Shown one piece after another: positions 18,546 through 27,552 of a DNA stretch of 64,000 nucleotides. The notes beneath the pieces are model-generated. The model was not told where the DNA came from. It ran no database searches and saw only the letters and a program-made list of their open reading frames with translations. Made by a program: the position numbers and the translations under genes. This DNA comes from Saprospiraceae bacterium (GTDB lineage: Bacteria; Bacteroidota; Bacteroidia; Chitinophagales; Saprospiraceae), in assembly GCA_021739645.1 (NCBI GenBank), contig JAIPBL010000017.1:19792-83791 (forward strand), read 5' to 3'. Position 1 is the first letter of the stretch, and each line of letters opens with the position of its first letter.

Positions 18546-20741
18546 ATGTCTAAAAAGTACCCTCATTTTAAGCAATTGCATTCCCGAGATTGTGGAATCG
18601 TCTGTCTAAGGATGATTGCCCAGTTTTATGGCAAGTTCTACAACACAGAACAACTGCGCTCCCTAGCTCACCAAAAAGCAGAAGGTGTTAGTCTGCTGAA
18701 CATCAGCGAAGCTTCAGAACAAATCGGCATGCACACAGTTGGTGCAAAATTGTCTTACCGTCGCCTCATTGAGGACATTCCGTTACCCGGCATCGCTCAC
18801 TGGAAAGAAAATCACTTCGTCGTCGTTTACGAGGCAAACGAAAACCAAGTAACCGTAGGCGACCCAGATGCTGACCAACTCATTACCATTTCAACACAAG
18901 AATTTCTTAACGGATGGATAGGCAACTCCAGTGGTTATGACCAAGAAGGCATTATTTTGCTAATGGAGCCAACTGCCATTTTTTTTACAGGAGAAAACAA
19001 ACCCAGCGACCGAAACAAGTCTTTTTTCCTGTGGGAAAATCTCAAAAGTTATAAAAAACTGCTGGTTTTCCTCGCTGTGGCTATTGTTGTGGGCGCACTG
19101 CTGGCTGTCACCTTTCCCTTTATTATCCAGCTCATAGTGGACGAAAGCATTGAACAGGAAAACGCCGACCTGTTGCCCAAGGTTCTACTCGCTTGGATTG
19201 TGCTTTTCATCAGCCAAATAGGGCTAGATTTTCTAAGAAGGTTCTTACTGTTCCATATTGGCGCAAAGCTGAACATCAAGCTTTTGACTGATTTTATCGT
19301 CCGATTGCTGCAATTGCCTGTCACATTTTTTCAGTCCAGAATGACAGATGACGTAATGCAAACGCTTTACGACAACCCAAGGGTCCACCGATTTTTCACA
19401 AAAGATGCAGTTTCGGTCATTTATGCTTCATTTATCATCCTGTTGTTTTTGTTGGTTTTGTTGGCGTTCAACTCCAAAATATTTCTGACCGTGGCCATTT
19501 TCGCAGCAGTCCAGGTGCTTTTTGTTCGGTTTTTTATCAAAAAAAGAAAAGCGCTGAATTATAACCGACACAAATTTGGAGCGGAACGATACAGCCGACT
19601 CACCGACTTGATTCGGGGCATACGGGATATCAAGTTGGCAAATGCCGAGCAAACACAACGCTGGGCATGGGAGCGTTCGGAAGCGCAGCTCTTCAAAGTT
19701 GGGCGGTCGTATTCACTTTCGGACGAACTTTCAGTTCAAGTGCCATTCTCATTGGGTGAGCTTCGCAATATCTTGGTCATTTACTTTGCTGCTGTAGCAG
19801 TGATTGAAGGGAGCATGACAATCGGAGTTATGGTAGCGACTTTGTTCATCCTCACACAATTGAACGGCCCTATCCGACAATTGATTGAGTTCTTCCTCAG
19901 TTGGCAAGAAGCCAAACTTGGGTTGGAGCGCATGAACGAAGTATTTCATTATGACAAAGAAATGAAAGGGGAGAAAATCGACATTTTACCCCAGGAAGGC
20001 ATTCTAGAAGGCGAAAATCTATCGTTCCAGTATGAAGGAGAACATTCACCTTGGGTCATCAGTAACCTCAATTTCCACATTCCCAAAGGCAAGACAACAG
20101 CAGTGGTAGGCCCGAACGGCAGTGGTAAATCTACATTCCTAAATCTATTGACCACTTTTTTACAGCCGCAAGAAGGTATCTTAAAATTTGGCCAGATTCG
20201 CCTTTCGGATTTTCAATCTGCCACCTGGCTGGGTCACTGTGGCGTCGTTTCGCAAGACGGTCACCTATTTTATGACACCATCGCCCGAAACATCGTGCTC
20301 GGTGAGGAGTCCATTGACAGCAAGCGCATGATAGAAGCTGCCAAAATTGCCAATATTTTGCCCTTCCTCGAAAGACTGCAAAATGGGTTTTACACCATGG
20401 TGGGTGAAGGTGGCATAGGTTTGAGCAAGGCTCAACGACAGGGAATCCTGATTGCAAGGGCCATTTACAAACAGCCCGAAATTCTCCTGCTGGATGAAGC
20501 AACCAACGACCTGGATGCACAAAACGAGACGGTGGTACTGAATCGAATTGAAGAGGCATTTAAAGGCAGAACCGTGGTTATCTTCACCAGTCGAATCAAT
20601 TTGCCGATTCGAATTGACAACGTGATTCCGTTGGCAACACCAAAAGTCAAGGCTGAAACTCGTTCGCATCTGGCCAATTCAAAAGGGGGGAATGGCAATG
20701 TTGTCCCAGATAATTTCGAGGAAGTTCTCCACGACAATTAA
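18546..20741 (+). CDS. C39-peptidase ABC exporter (peptide/bacteriocin-type), non-canonical ATPase motifs
   Basis: 731 residues. The N-terminal C39 peptidase domain (1-145) has the catalytic Cys in QLHSRDCGIVCLRMIAQFYG, His in ENHFVVVYE and Asp in GDPD. A six-segment membrane domain (about 165-440) and an ABC ATPase follow. C39 exporters cut double-glycine leaders and export the peptide. Walker A (GPNGSGKST), the Q-loop and Walker B with its Glu (LLLDEATNDLD) are intact, but the signature is LSKAQ instead of LSGGQ, and the H-loop reads FTSRI, with Ser where His is expected. The HlyD-like adaptor gene follows after 38 bases. Confidence 0.88.
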   Translation: MSKKYPHFKQLHSRDCGIVCLRMIAQFYGKFYNTEQLRSLAHQKAEGVSLLNISEASEQIGMHTVGAKLSYRRLIEDIPLPGIAHWKENHFVVVYEANENQVTVGDPDADQLITISTQEFLNGWIGNSSGYDQEGIILLMEPTAIFFTGENKPSDRNKSFFLWENLKSYKKLLVFLAVAIVVGALLAVTFPFIIQLIVDESIEQENADLLPKVLLAWIVLFISQIGLDFLRRFLLFHIGAKLNIKLLTDFIVRLLQLPVTFFQSRMTDDVMQTLYDNPRVHRFFTKDAVSVIYASFIILLFLLVLLAFNSKIFLTVAIFAAVQVLFVRFFIKKRKALNYNRHKFGAERYSRLTDLIRGIRDIKLANAEQTQRWAWERSEAQLFKVGRSYSLSDELSVQVPFSLGELRNILVIYFAAVAVIEGSMTIGVMVATLFILTQLNGPIRQLIEFFLSWQEAKLGLERMNEVFHYDKEMKGEKIDILPQEGILEGENLSFQYEGEHSPWVISNLNFHIPKGKTTAVVGPNGSGKSTFLNLLTTFLQPQEGILKFGQIRLSDFQSATWLGHCGVVSQDGHLFYDTIARNIVLGEESIDSKRMIEAAKIANILPFLERLQNGFYTMVGEGGIGLSKAQRQGILIARAIYKQPEILLLDEATNDLDAQNETVVLNRIEEAFKGRTVVIFTSRINLPIRIDNVIPLATPKVKAETRSHLANSKGGNGNVVPDNFEEVLHDN

Positions 20742-20779
20742 GCAAGCCTTTGGTAGCTTACCGAAATTCAAAAAACAAC

Positions 20780-22066
20780 ATGCAGCAGGATAATATCGAA
20801 TATTTGAGCGGGGAAGTAAAGGAAATACTGTCCTCACCTCCGTCCTGGGTAGCGACTTGGGGCATTGGCCTTTTGGTTGGAATAGTGGTGGTGATTACTG
20901 CTGTTGGCGGTCTTTTTCGTTACCCAGAAATTGTGACTGGCGATGTGAACATCACCACGGAAACCCCGCCAGTAACGGTTGTTTCTCAAAAAACGGAATA
21001 CATCTCGGAGTTAAAAACTAGGGAAAATTCGGCAGTTAGCACAGGTGATATACTCCTAACATTCCCTTCAGATGCCGTGTTAAAAGATGTTTTGGAGCTT
21101 GAAAAAGACCTTGAAACCATTGGCCAACTCGACCTGGAAAAACTTCAAAATTACAGCCCAAACCGCAACCTGAACATTGGAGAGCTTTTCCAGGCCTATT
21201 CCAGTTTTGTCACGGCTTTCGAATTGGTGCCGCTGACGGAGTCAGGCAATATTGACTACGCAACCGTTGTGGCTGTGGACAATACAAATGCCCAGTTGCA
21301 GCGGCAGTTGAAATCGCTGGAAGCATCGCTTCCAACCCTCAGACAGGAAGAGCAAGCCTTAAATACCGAACTCATAAATGCCGCTGACCAGTACGGGAAA
21401 ACCACTGACACTTCTTACACATTGGTACTTTTCAAAATAAACTCAGAACTGAAGAACAAGCAATCGGAAATTAAAAAATTGGCGGTGAAAATTGAGGAGT
21501 TGAAAGGTGAAATCTCAAAGTCCAATGTTCGAAAACTTCAAGCACAGACCCAAGCCGAGACTGGTGCAGGTGATGCCATTTATAAGCTAAACCAAAAGCT
21601 GGACGAGCTGAAAAAGTCAGTAAAAACTTGGAAGGACAACTTTCTGGTAGTGGCTCCCGCTGATGGAATCGTCCAATTTTATTCGGACTTAAAGGCAGGG
21701 CAACTAGTGAATACAGGCGACGTACTTTTTACAATAATGCCAAAAGATGCCGGTGAAAACTATGTAGGCAAGGTGAAATTACCCGTGGATAAAAGCAGCA
21801 AAGTCAAGCCCGGGCAACCCGTGAACATCAAATTTGGTCGGTATCCATTCCGGGAATATGGCACGGTAAAGTCGAAGGTGAGCAAGGTCTATCCAGTTGC
21901 AAAGGACGACGCTTTTTATGCCGATATTCTCATTGAAAATGGCCTGGTAACTACTTTAAACCGCAAGCTCGATTTTTACCAACAAATGAGTGGCAAGGCC
22001 GAAATTGTCACAGATGACCGAACGTTCATCAGCAAACTTTTCGAAAAATTCACCGCCATGTTTTAA
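20780..22066 (+). CDS. HlyD-family periplasmic adaptor of the exporter
   Basis: 428 residues from ATG 20780 (the frame also opens at TTG 20750, less likely). One membrane segment at about residues 30-55 (WGIGLLVGIVVVITAVGGLF), a long helical hairpin region (about 90-290, with LQRQLKSLEASLPTLRQEEQAL and SELKNKQSEIKKLAVKIEELKGEI), lipoyl-like halves either side, and the beta-barrel part (GKVKLPVDKSSKVKPGQPVNIKF). It links the inner-membrane exporter to an outer-membrane channel such as TolC, which is not in the window. It is read in the same direction just after the exporter, clearly one unit. Confidence 0.88.
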   Translation: MQQDNIEYLSGEVKEILSSPPSWVATWGIGLLVGIVVVITAVGGLFRYPEIVTGDVNITTETPPVTVVSQKTEYISELKTRENSAVSTGDILLTFPSDAVLKDVLELEKDLETIGQLDLEKLQNYSPNRNLNIGELFQAYSSFVTAFELVPLTESGNIDYATVVAVDNTNAQLQRQLKSLEASLPTLRQEEQALNTELINAADQYGKTTDTSYTLVLFKINSELKNKQSEIKKLAVKIEELKGEISKSNVRKLQAQTQAETGAGDAIYKLNQKLDELKKSVKTWKDNFLVVAPADGIVQFYSDLKAGQLVNTGDVLFTIMPKDAGENYVGKVKLPVDKSSKVKPGQPVNIKFGRYPFREYGTVKSKVSKVYPVAKDDAFYADILIENGLVTTLNRKLDFYQQMSGKAEIVTDDRTFISKLFEKFTAMF

Positions 22067-22076
22067 ATTTTCCACA

Positions 22077-22889
22077 TCACAAATCACTGTTTTTCAAACG
22101 CTTATAACTAAAAAATAGAAATAGGCTCGTGTAAATGACGGTGGCAATTCCCGCTTCCCATGGCGTGAGCAGGATTCTGAATCCATGTTGTTTCAAGAGG
22201 CTGTCCGCAAAATCCGCAACTGGCAGCGGAGCAAGGTCTTCCATGGCATTCAACGGATAAAAATTCATGGAAATATTCTTGAAAAAATAGAGGTGAACCA
22301 CCCAGCGCAAGATGGTTTCAATCACCATTGAATAAGCCAAATACAAGAAAAGTGCAATCCCCGTCCGTTTTACCAGCAAGCCAATTAAAAGTCCGAAACT
22401 CATGTAGCCCATGGTCATCAACCAAAACCTTGGCACCATGTCCACATTCTTAAAAACGGTCGAAAAATAAAGCGTATCGTCAACGTGGAGCAGGCCGATA
22501 ACCACGGCACAGAAGCCGTAATACAATGTTGCGGCGCTCGCCGCAACGACCATAAACACCAGTTTGCTTTTGAAAAACTCTTCCCGCTGAAGGCCGGTGA
22601 TTACATTCTGCCGCAGGGTTCGGTTCGAGTATTCGTTTGTAACCATCAGCACCGCCAGGAAGCCTAGCACGAAGAATGACATCCAATTGCCGATGTACCC
22701 GAGCCAAGCCCAAACAGTGGGAAATTGAAAGAAATCCACTTTAGGATTAAACGGCGCCCCATTTCCCACATCCATTTTTTTACCTACAAAAAGCGCCGAA
22801 GGCAATAGCACCAAATAGGCTATCGCCAGTATTTTGAAGAGGATATAGTCTTTCTGTTTAAGCCATTCCAGCTTGAGGAGGTGAAACAT
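22077..22889 (-). CDS. ABC-2 type permease
   Basis: 270 residues with about six membrane segments (for example ILAIAYLVLLPSALFVG, WMSFFVLGFLAVLMVTNEYSN, LVFMVVAASAATLYYGFCAVVIGLL). The segment MVTNEYSNRTLRQNVITGLQREEFFKSKL is the typical ABC-2 intracellular stretch found in bacitracin/gliding-type exporters. It pairs with the ATPase gene 44 bases upstream on the same strand. The substrate is unknown. It is convergent with the HlyD gene (10 bases apart). Confidence 0.82.
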   Translation of the reverse strand: MFHLLKLEWLKQKDYILFKILAIAYLVLLPSALFVGKKMDVGNGAPFNPKVDFFQFPTVWAWLGYIGNWMSFFVLGFLAVLMVTNEYSNRTLRQNVITGLQREEFFKSKLVFMVVAASAATLYYGFCAVVIGLLHVDDTLYFSTVFKNVDMVPRFWLMTMGYMSFGLLIGLLVKRTGIALFLYLAYSMVIETILRWVVHLYFFKNISMNFYPLNAMEDLAPLPVADFADSLLKQHGFRILLTPWEAGIATVIYTSLFLFFSYKRLKNSDL

Positions 22890-22933
22890 AATCTAAGTTG
22901 ATTTGACGTTTTTGATTTGGTTTGAAATTGGCA

Positions 22934-23824
22934 TTAGATCCCAGATGTGATTTCCAAGAATTCCGATTCAAGGCTTTTGGGTTTCATGACCAAATGGCTG
23001 ACAATCAAGCCTTTGTCGAATGCCAACTTGTTAAGTTCCGTGACACTCAACGCCTGGTCCACTTGAAGTTGAAGCAATTTTCCTTTCTCCGAAATACTGT
23101 TCACACCCGGAAAATTTGCCAGCACTTCCCTCAGCCTAACCAAGTCCTCGGCACCGATGTCCACTTGGCGGTCGTTGCTGAGGATGGCACCGACCTCACC
23201 ACTTGCCAGTAAGTTGCCTCGCTTGATGATCGCCACATGGCTGCACACTTTTTCGACTTCATCCAGAATATGACTGGCCATGATAATGGTCTTGCCCTCC
23301 CCCGCTATGCGATGAATGATTTCTCGAACCTCTGCGATGCCCTGCGGGTCGAGTCCGTTGGTGGGTTCGTCAAAAATCAGCACCTCCGGGTCGCCGATAA
23401 GGGCAGCGGCAATGGCAAGCCGCTGTTTCATTCCGAATGAAAATGTGCTGAAAGCGGAATCACGGCGGGCGGCTAGGTTGACAAGTTCAAGGATGGTGTC
23501 AATTTTAGGGGATGCTATACGCTTGATATGCGCCGTTATTTCAAGGTTTTTTACCGGTGAGAGGTAAGGGTAAAAATTAGGAGTTTCCAATAATGAGCCG
23601 ATGTGCATCCGTTCCTGGTCGCCATATTTACCGTCAAACCAGGTGAAAGTGCCGCCGTTTGGTCGGATGATACCCAGCACTGATCCCAGCGTGGTGGTCT
23701 TTCCGCTCCCGTTTGGGCCAAGAATCCCATAAACTTCTCCTGCCCCAATTTGGAGGCTCAAGTTGCTCACAGCGGTGATAGCCCCGTATCGTTTGGTCAA
23801 TCCGTTAATTTGCAAAACTGCCAT
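22934..23824 (-). CDS. ABC transporter ATP-binding protein (ABC-2 partner)
   Basis: 296 residues from ATG 23824; the frame continues upstream but the domain begins with MAVLQINGLTKRYGAITAV. Walker A GPNGSGKTT, signature FSFGMKQRLAIAAAL, Walker B VLIFDEPTNGLDP and H-loop MASH are all present. The C-terminal extension (residues 220-296) is typical of the CcmA/bacitracin-resistance class. It energises the ABC-2 permease encoded directly downstream. It is divergent from the gene at 23979. Confidence 0.9.
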   Translation of the reverse strand: MAVLQINGLTKRYGAITAVSNLSLQIGAGEVYGILGPNGSGKTTTLGSVLGIIRPNGGTFTWFDGKYGDQERMHIGSLLETPNFYPYLSPVKNLEITAHIKRIASPKIDTILELVNLAARRDSAFSTFSFGMKQRLAIAAALIGDPEVLIFDEPTNGLDPQGIAEVREIIHRIAGEGKTIIMASHILDEVEKVCSHVAIIKRGNLLASGEVGAILSNDRQVDIGAEDLVRLREVLANFPGVNSISEKGKLLQLQVDQALSVTELNKLAFDKGLIVSHLVMKPKSLESEFLEITSGI

Positions 23825-23949
23825 GTGAAAGGTGTTTATTTTGAATTGGCTAAAGGTAAGTCGAAGTGAACGGTAAGCCAATTCTTTCTTCGACGAAAAA
23901 CCCGATGTTGCAGCCCGAAAGCCTTGATTTTGGTGTGCAACTAATTTTC

Positions 23950-23957
23950 TACCTTTG
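23950..23957 (+). promoter_or_regulatory. -7 element TACCTTTG upstream of 23979
   Basis: Full TAnnTTTG match, with TTTG at 23929-23932 (17-bp spacing). It overlaps a potential TTG start at 23955 and so supports the ATG at 23979 as the real start. Confidence 0.55.
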
Positions 23958-23978
23958 GCGGATGCTAAAAAAGCTACC

Positions 23979-24404
23979 ATGTTTGACAAAATAAAACACA
24001 CAATCAGTACCGCAGGAGAAGCCATAAAAGAACAGGCTACCTCCATCGGTGAAGCAGCCAAGGAAAAGGGCTTTCAAATCATTGATGGCTGGATTTCTAA
24101 CCTGCCAAAACTTGAGGCTTACGGGTTCAAGACGACCTATTTTTCCATGGCGGTTTCCATCAACCCAACGTTGGAAGTCGAAATGCAAAGCGGTTTTGAA
24201 GCATTCCCACTTGGACGGGTAGAGGCCATTCTTGCAGAAAACAAAGGTAGCAACCCTATCAACCTGGTATTCACTACCATCAAAACCACCTTGTTATTAC
24301 ATGAAAAAGCGAGGATTGAGGCCACTAATCCAATGACCGTGCGCATCATAGTCCGTATTTCACCCGAAGTACGGGTCTCACTGGGCAGTCCATTGATTGC
24401 TTAG
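23979..24404 (+). CDS. Uncharacterised protein with amphipathic N-terminus
   Basis: 141 residues from ATG 23979. I do not recognise the family. The first 35 residues (KIKHTISTAGEAIKEQATSIGEAAKEKGF) form an amphipathic Ala/Glu/Lys helix; the rest alternates hydrophobic strands (FKTTYFSMAVSINPTLEVEMQSGF, NLVFTTIKTTLLL, MTVRIIVRISPEVRVSLGSPL). No signal peptide or catalytic motif. It ends 56 bases before the penicillin acylase gene on the same strand and could be cotranscribed with it. Confidence 0.55.
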   Translation: MFDKIKHTISTAGEAIKEQATSIGEAAKEKGFQIIDGWISNLPKLEAYGFKTTYFSMAVSINPTLEVEMQSGFEAFPLGRVEAILAENKGSNPINLVFTTIKTTLLLHEKARIEATNPMTVRIIVRISPEVRVSLGSPLIA

Positions 24405-24460
24405 TTTCAGCAAACTATTCTACCACTGAATTTTACCCGGCAAACTTTTTATCAAAATTT

Positions 24461-26923
24461 ATGAAAATCGTAAAATTCCTGCTATCCCTGAGTGCACTTA
24501 TTGGTGCGATTTACTTTCTCAACAATCCCATCTTGTTGAAAGAACCACTTTCGGATGACCCGACCAAATTCAAGGAAGTAACCGTGCCACCGCTTGGGTC
24601 GTTTTTTAGTCCGTTTTCCGGCTTTTGGCAAAACGCTGAGTCAGCAGGCGATTTGGTGTCTGTCAAAATTGAAGTGCCCGATATGAAGGGGAAGGTTAAA
24701 ATCGTCTTCGATGAGCGCCTTGTGCCACATATTTTCGCTGAAAACATGCAGGACGCCGTTTTCGCTCAGGGCTATGTGGTGGCCAAGATGCGCCTGTTTC
24801 AAATGGATTTGATTAGCAGAGCCGCTGGTGGCCGCCTCGCTGAAATCATTGGTGAACCTGGCTTAGAGAATGATTTGCTCAAGCGGCGTCAAGGTATGGC
24901 CCATGGCGCCGAACTAGCAGTGGCAAGCTGGAAACAGGACCCTGAGGCGCTAGCATTAATGGATGCCTACAATGCCGGCGTGAACAAATACATTTCCGAA
25001 TTGCAACCGAAAGACTTCCCTATCGAGTACAAACTGATGGGATTCAAACCAGAGCCTTGGAATCTTTTCAAATCGGCCCTGGTGAAGAAGTACATGGACC
25101 AAACTTTGTGCTTCGGCGAGGATGACCTTGAAGCATCCAATGCCCTGAAAATACTGGGCAATGACTTGTTCCAAAAGCTATACCCGGAGGTTGACCCAAA
25201 AGAATCACCTGTCATTCCGGCGGGAACTCCCTGGAATTTCACACCTGCCAAACCCAATGTTAAACCCGCTATCCAAGAGGCAATTGGCCTGATTCACCAC
25301 AAGGTTTACGAAAAGGAACGTGGCGTTTTGGGCAGCAATAACTGGGCTGTTTCAGGTAGTAAAACGCTGTCCGGTAAACCCATACTCGCCAACGACCCGC
25401 ATTTGAAGCTCACCCTGCCTTCGATTTGGTTTGAAATACAAATCATCACCCCAGATGTTAACTTTTACGGTGTATCAGTACCGGGTATCCCAGGGGTTCT
25501 GATAGGATTCAATGAAGACATTGCTTGGGGTGAAACCAACGTTGGGCAAGATGTGAACGATTGGTACCAAATCACCTGGACAGACAAGGCCAAGACTTCT
25601 TACCAATACGACGGTGGCGTAAAAGCTGCAAAAATTGTCATGGATTCGTTTCGGGTAAAAGGCCGAGACACGCTCGTTTACGATACCGTGCGATGGACGG
25701 AATGGGGGCCAGTCGTTTACGAGTCAAACAATGAGGCATGGCATGACTTAGCCATGCACTGGATGGGCCACCAACCACCCAACCCGAAGGAATTATTGAC
25801 TTTTTTTGGACTTGGCAAGAGCAAAAATTATGACGACTATCGGCAAGCACTCGTAAACTATGACTACCCGGCTCAAAACTTTGTGTTTGCTTCAAAAAAT
25901 GGAGACATAGGCATTACGGCAAATGGCCTTCTCCCAGTCAAAAACAAGGAGCAGGGCCGTTTCCTGCAAGATGGCTCCAATTCCAACAACAATTGGTCTG
26001 GCTATATCCCAAAAGACCAAGTACCAGCTACCAAAAATCCGAAACGGGGTTTTGTGGCATCTGCCAACCAAAAATCTACCGACGAAACCTACCCGTACTA
26101 TTACAACAGCCCCTACTTCGACTATTATCGGGGCCGATATTTGAATAAGCGCCTTGCTGAAATGGACAGCATCACAGCGGAGGACATGATGAAATTGCAA
26201 AACGAAAATTACAGCATTCATGCCGCTGAGGGAATGGCTGCCCTGCTCAAACAACTAGATTCGACCCAACTGGACAATATCCAGAAAGCGGTTTTGGCCA
26301 AAATGCGCAACTGGGATTTTAGGTTTGACAAAGACAAAGTGGAACCAGTCGTTTTTCTGACTTGGTGGGAAAAATTTTACGAAATGTCGTTTGACGAGGT
26401 GTTCATTTGGAAAGACTCTCTGCCAATGCTGATGCCGGAAAAATGGAGGGTCATTGACCTTGCTACCAACAGCCCGAACGACTTGATTTTTGACGATAAG
26501 AAAACGCCAGAAAGAGAAACTGCTAAAAATATGGCGACGGCCTCCTTCAAGGCTGCAACCAAAGCCCTTGCCGATGACCTGCTCAAACCAGATTTCAACT
26601 GGTCATCTTACAAAAAGACCTCAATCATGCATTTGGCTCGTATTCCAGCTTTTTCAAAAATGGATTTACCGGTTGGTGGATACGGTCAGGCACTGAATGC
26701 AATTTCAGGGACCAATGGCCCTTCTTGGCGAATGGTGGTCGAACTCGGAGAGGAAGTGAAGGCGTGGGGTGTTTTTCCCGGCGGACAATCGGGAAATCCT
26801 GGCAGCCCGTTTTACACCACGGGTCTCGACAAATGGATGGCTGGCGAGTACAATGAACTGTTTTTTATGAAAAATGCAGCGGACAACCGTCAAAAACAGT
26901 TTTTCACCATCGAAATAAACTAA
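24461..26923 (+). CDS. Penicillin acylase family protein (Ntn hydrolase)
   Basis: 820 residues with an N-terminal membrane or signal segment (FLLSLSALIGAIYFLNNP). These enzymes split themselves into alpha and beta chains; the new N-terminal Ser nucleophile is Ser292 in the typical LGSNNWAVSG, followed by GKPILANDPHLKLTLPS. The oxyanion-type Asn and NYDYPAQNFVFASKNGDIGI further support the fold. Members cleave amide bonds in beta-lactams, cyclic peptides or acyl-homoserine lactones; the substrate here cannot be told. A small membrane protein gene follows 6 bases after the stop, so the two are probably one operon. Confidence 0.92.
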   Translation: MKIVKFLLSLSALIGAIYFLNNPILLKEPLSDDPTKFKEVTVPPLGSFFSPFSGFWQNAESAGDLVSVKIEVPDMKGKVKIVFDERLVPHIFAENMQDAVFAQGYVVAKMRLFQMDLISRAAGGRLAEIIGEPGLENDLLKRRQGMAHGAELAVASWKQDPEALALMDAYNAGVNKYISELQPKDFPIEYKLMGFKPEPWNLFKSALVKKYMDQTLCFGEDDLEASNALKILGNDLFQKLYPEVDPKESPVIPAGTPWNFTPAKPNVKPAIQEAIGLIHHKVYEKERGVLGSNNWAVSGSKTLSGKPILANDPHLKLTLPSIWFEIQIITPDVNFYGVSVPGIPGVLIGFNEDIAWGETNVGQDVNDWYQITWTDKAKTSYQYDGGVKAAKIVMDSFRVKGRDTLVYDTVRWTEWGPVVYESNNEAWHDLAMHWMGHQPPNPKELLTFFGLGKSKNYDDYRQALVNYDYPAQNFVFASKNGDIGITANGLLPVKNKEQGRFLQDGSNSNNNWSGYIPKDQVPATKNPKRGFVASANQKSTDETYPYYYNSPYFDYYRGRYLNKRLAEMDSITAEDMMKLQNENYSIHAAEGMAALLKQLDSTQLDNIQKAVLAKMRNWDFRFDKDKVEPVVFLTWWEKFYEMSFDEVFIWKDSLPMLMPEKWRVIDLATNSPNDLIFDDKKTPERETAKNMATASFKAATKALADDLLKPDFNWSSYKKTSIMHLARIPAFSKMDLPVGGYGQALNAISGTNGPSWRMVVELGEEVKAWGVFPGGQSGNPGSPFYTTGLDKWMAGEYNELFFMKNAADNRQKQFFTIEIN

Positions 26924-26929
26924 GTCAAA

Positions 26930-27298
26930 ATGAAAAAATTCGGTCTTCAATTGCTCATCATACTGGTACTTGGCGCTATAGCCCAGCACTTTCTCCCATT
27001 CTGGTCCATAACCGTAGTGGCTGCTTTGGTTGGGTTCTTCTTCAAGTATGAGAACAGCGCCGCTAGTTTTGCTGCTGGTACAGCTGCGGTTACCTTGCTT
27101 TGGAGTAGTTACGCAGGTTTTCTCAACACAGCAAATGCCGGGCAGTTGGCCGGGCAAATTGGTCAAGTATTTAAAATTGGCCAAGGTTATCTAATTCCCA
27201 TTACGGGTTTGATTGGTGGGCTGTTGGGTGGTTTGGGAGCGCAGACTGGCACGCTGGCCAGAAAGTTATTCGAGAAGGAAGCTGATGTTGTAGCTTAA
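26930..27298 (+). CDS. Small membrane protein
   Basis: 122 residues with about four hydrophobic segments (QLLIILVLGAIAQHFLPFW, ITVVAALVGFFF, AAGTAAVTLLWSSYAGFL, YLIPITGLIGGLLGGLGAQ). I do not recognise a named family. Close coupling to the acylase gene suggests a linked role. Its TAA stop overlaps, on the opposite strand, the stop of the small gene at 27295-27471 by sharing the palindrome TTAA. Confidence 0.65.
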   Translation: MKKFGLQLLIILVLGAIAQHFLPFWSITVVAALVGFFFKYENSAASFAAGTAAVTLLWSSYAGFLNTANAGQLAGQIGQVFKIGQGYLIPITGLIGGLLGGLGAQTGTLARKLFEKEADVVA

Positions 27299-27471
27299 CG
27301 GCCTTTCAGTTTCTTGAATCCATACGGACAGTTCCGACATCCATTTTCACAGCAGTAACCTCTTTTTTTAAGGTATTGTGCCGTGAAAACATAGAAGCCG
27401 TTTTCAATGGTAAAATCCAAACCCTCAACCAGTATTTGTGGTTTTGAGGTTTCCTTGGAAGAAGATTTCAT
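27295..27471 (-). CDS. DUF5522 family small protein
   Basis: A 58-residue gene, ATG at 27471. The translated core FYVFTAQYLKKRGYCCENG and CRNCPYGFKK carries a Cys cluster (YCCENGCRNCPYGF) typical of DUF5522, a short Cys-rich family that may bind a metal. The role is unknown. It converges on the membrane protein gene and overlaps its stop codon by the bases TTAA. A bidirectional terminator lies upstream at 27486-27521. Confidence 0.8.
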   Translation of the reverse strand: MKSSSKETSKPQILVEGLDFTIENGFYVFTAQYLKKRGYCCENGCRNCPYGFKKLKGR

Positions 27472-27485
27472 AAGCGGTGCAAATT

Positions 27486-27521
27486 AAAAAACCTGTTGAA
27501 AATTGTCTCAACAGGTTTTTT
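27486..27521 (-). terminator. Terminator of the DUF6580 gene
   Basis: Perfect 14-bp stem, AAAAAACCTGTTGA (27486-27499) with TCAACAGGTTTTTT (27508-27521), loop of 8. Runs of A and T on both sides would allow function in either direction. It lies 32 bases past the stop of the minus-strand gene at 27553. Confidence 0.8.
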
Positions 27522-27552
27522 AATTTCTTGAAAATCAAGAACTTAGATAAAA

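Noticed and set aside
18427..18609. 60-codon frame ahead of the C39 exporter as a possible cargo peptide
   Set aside because: It lacks a double-glycine leader, overlaps the start of the exporter and has no recognisable promoter of its own.
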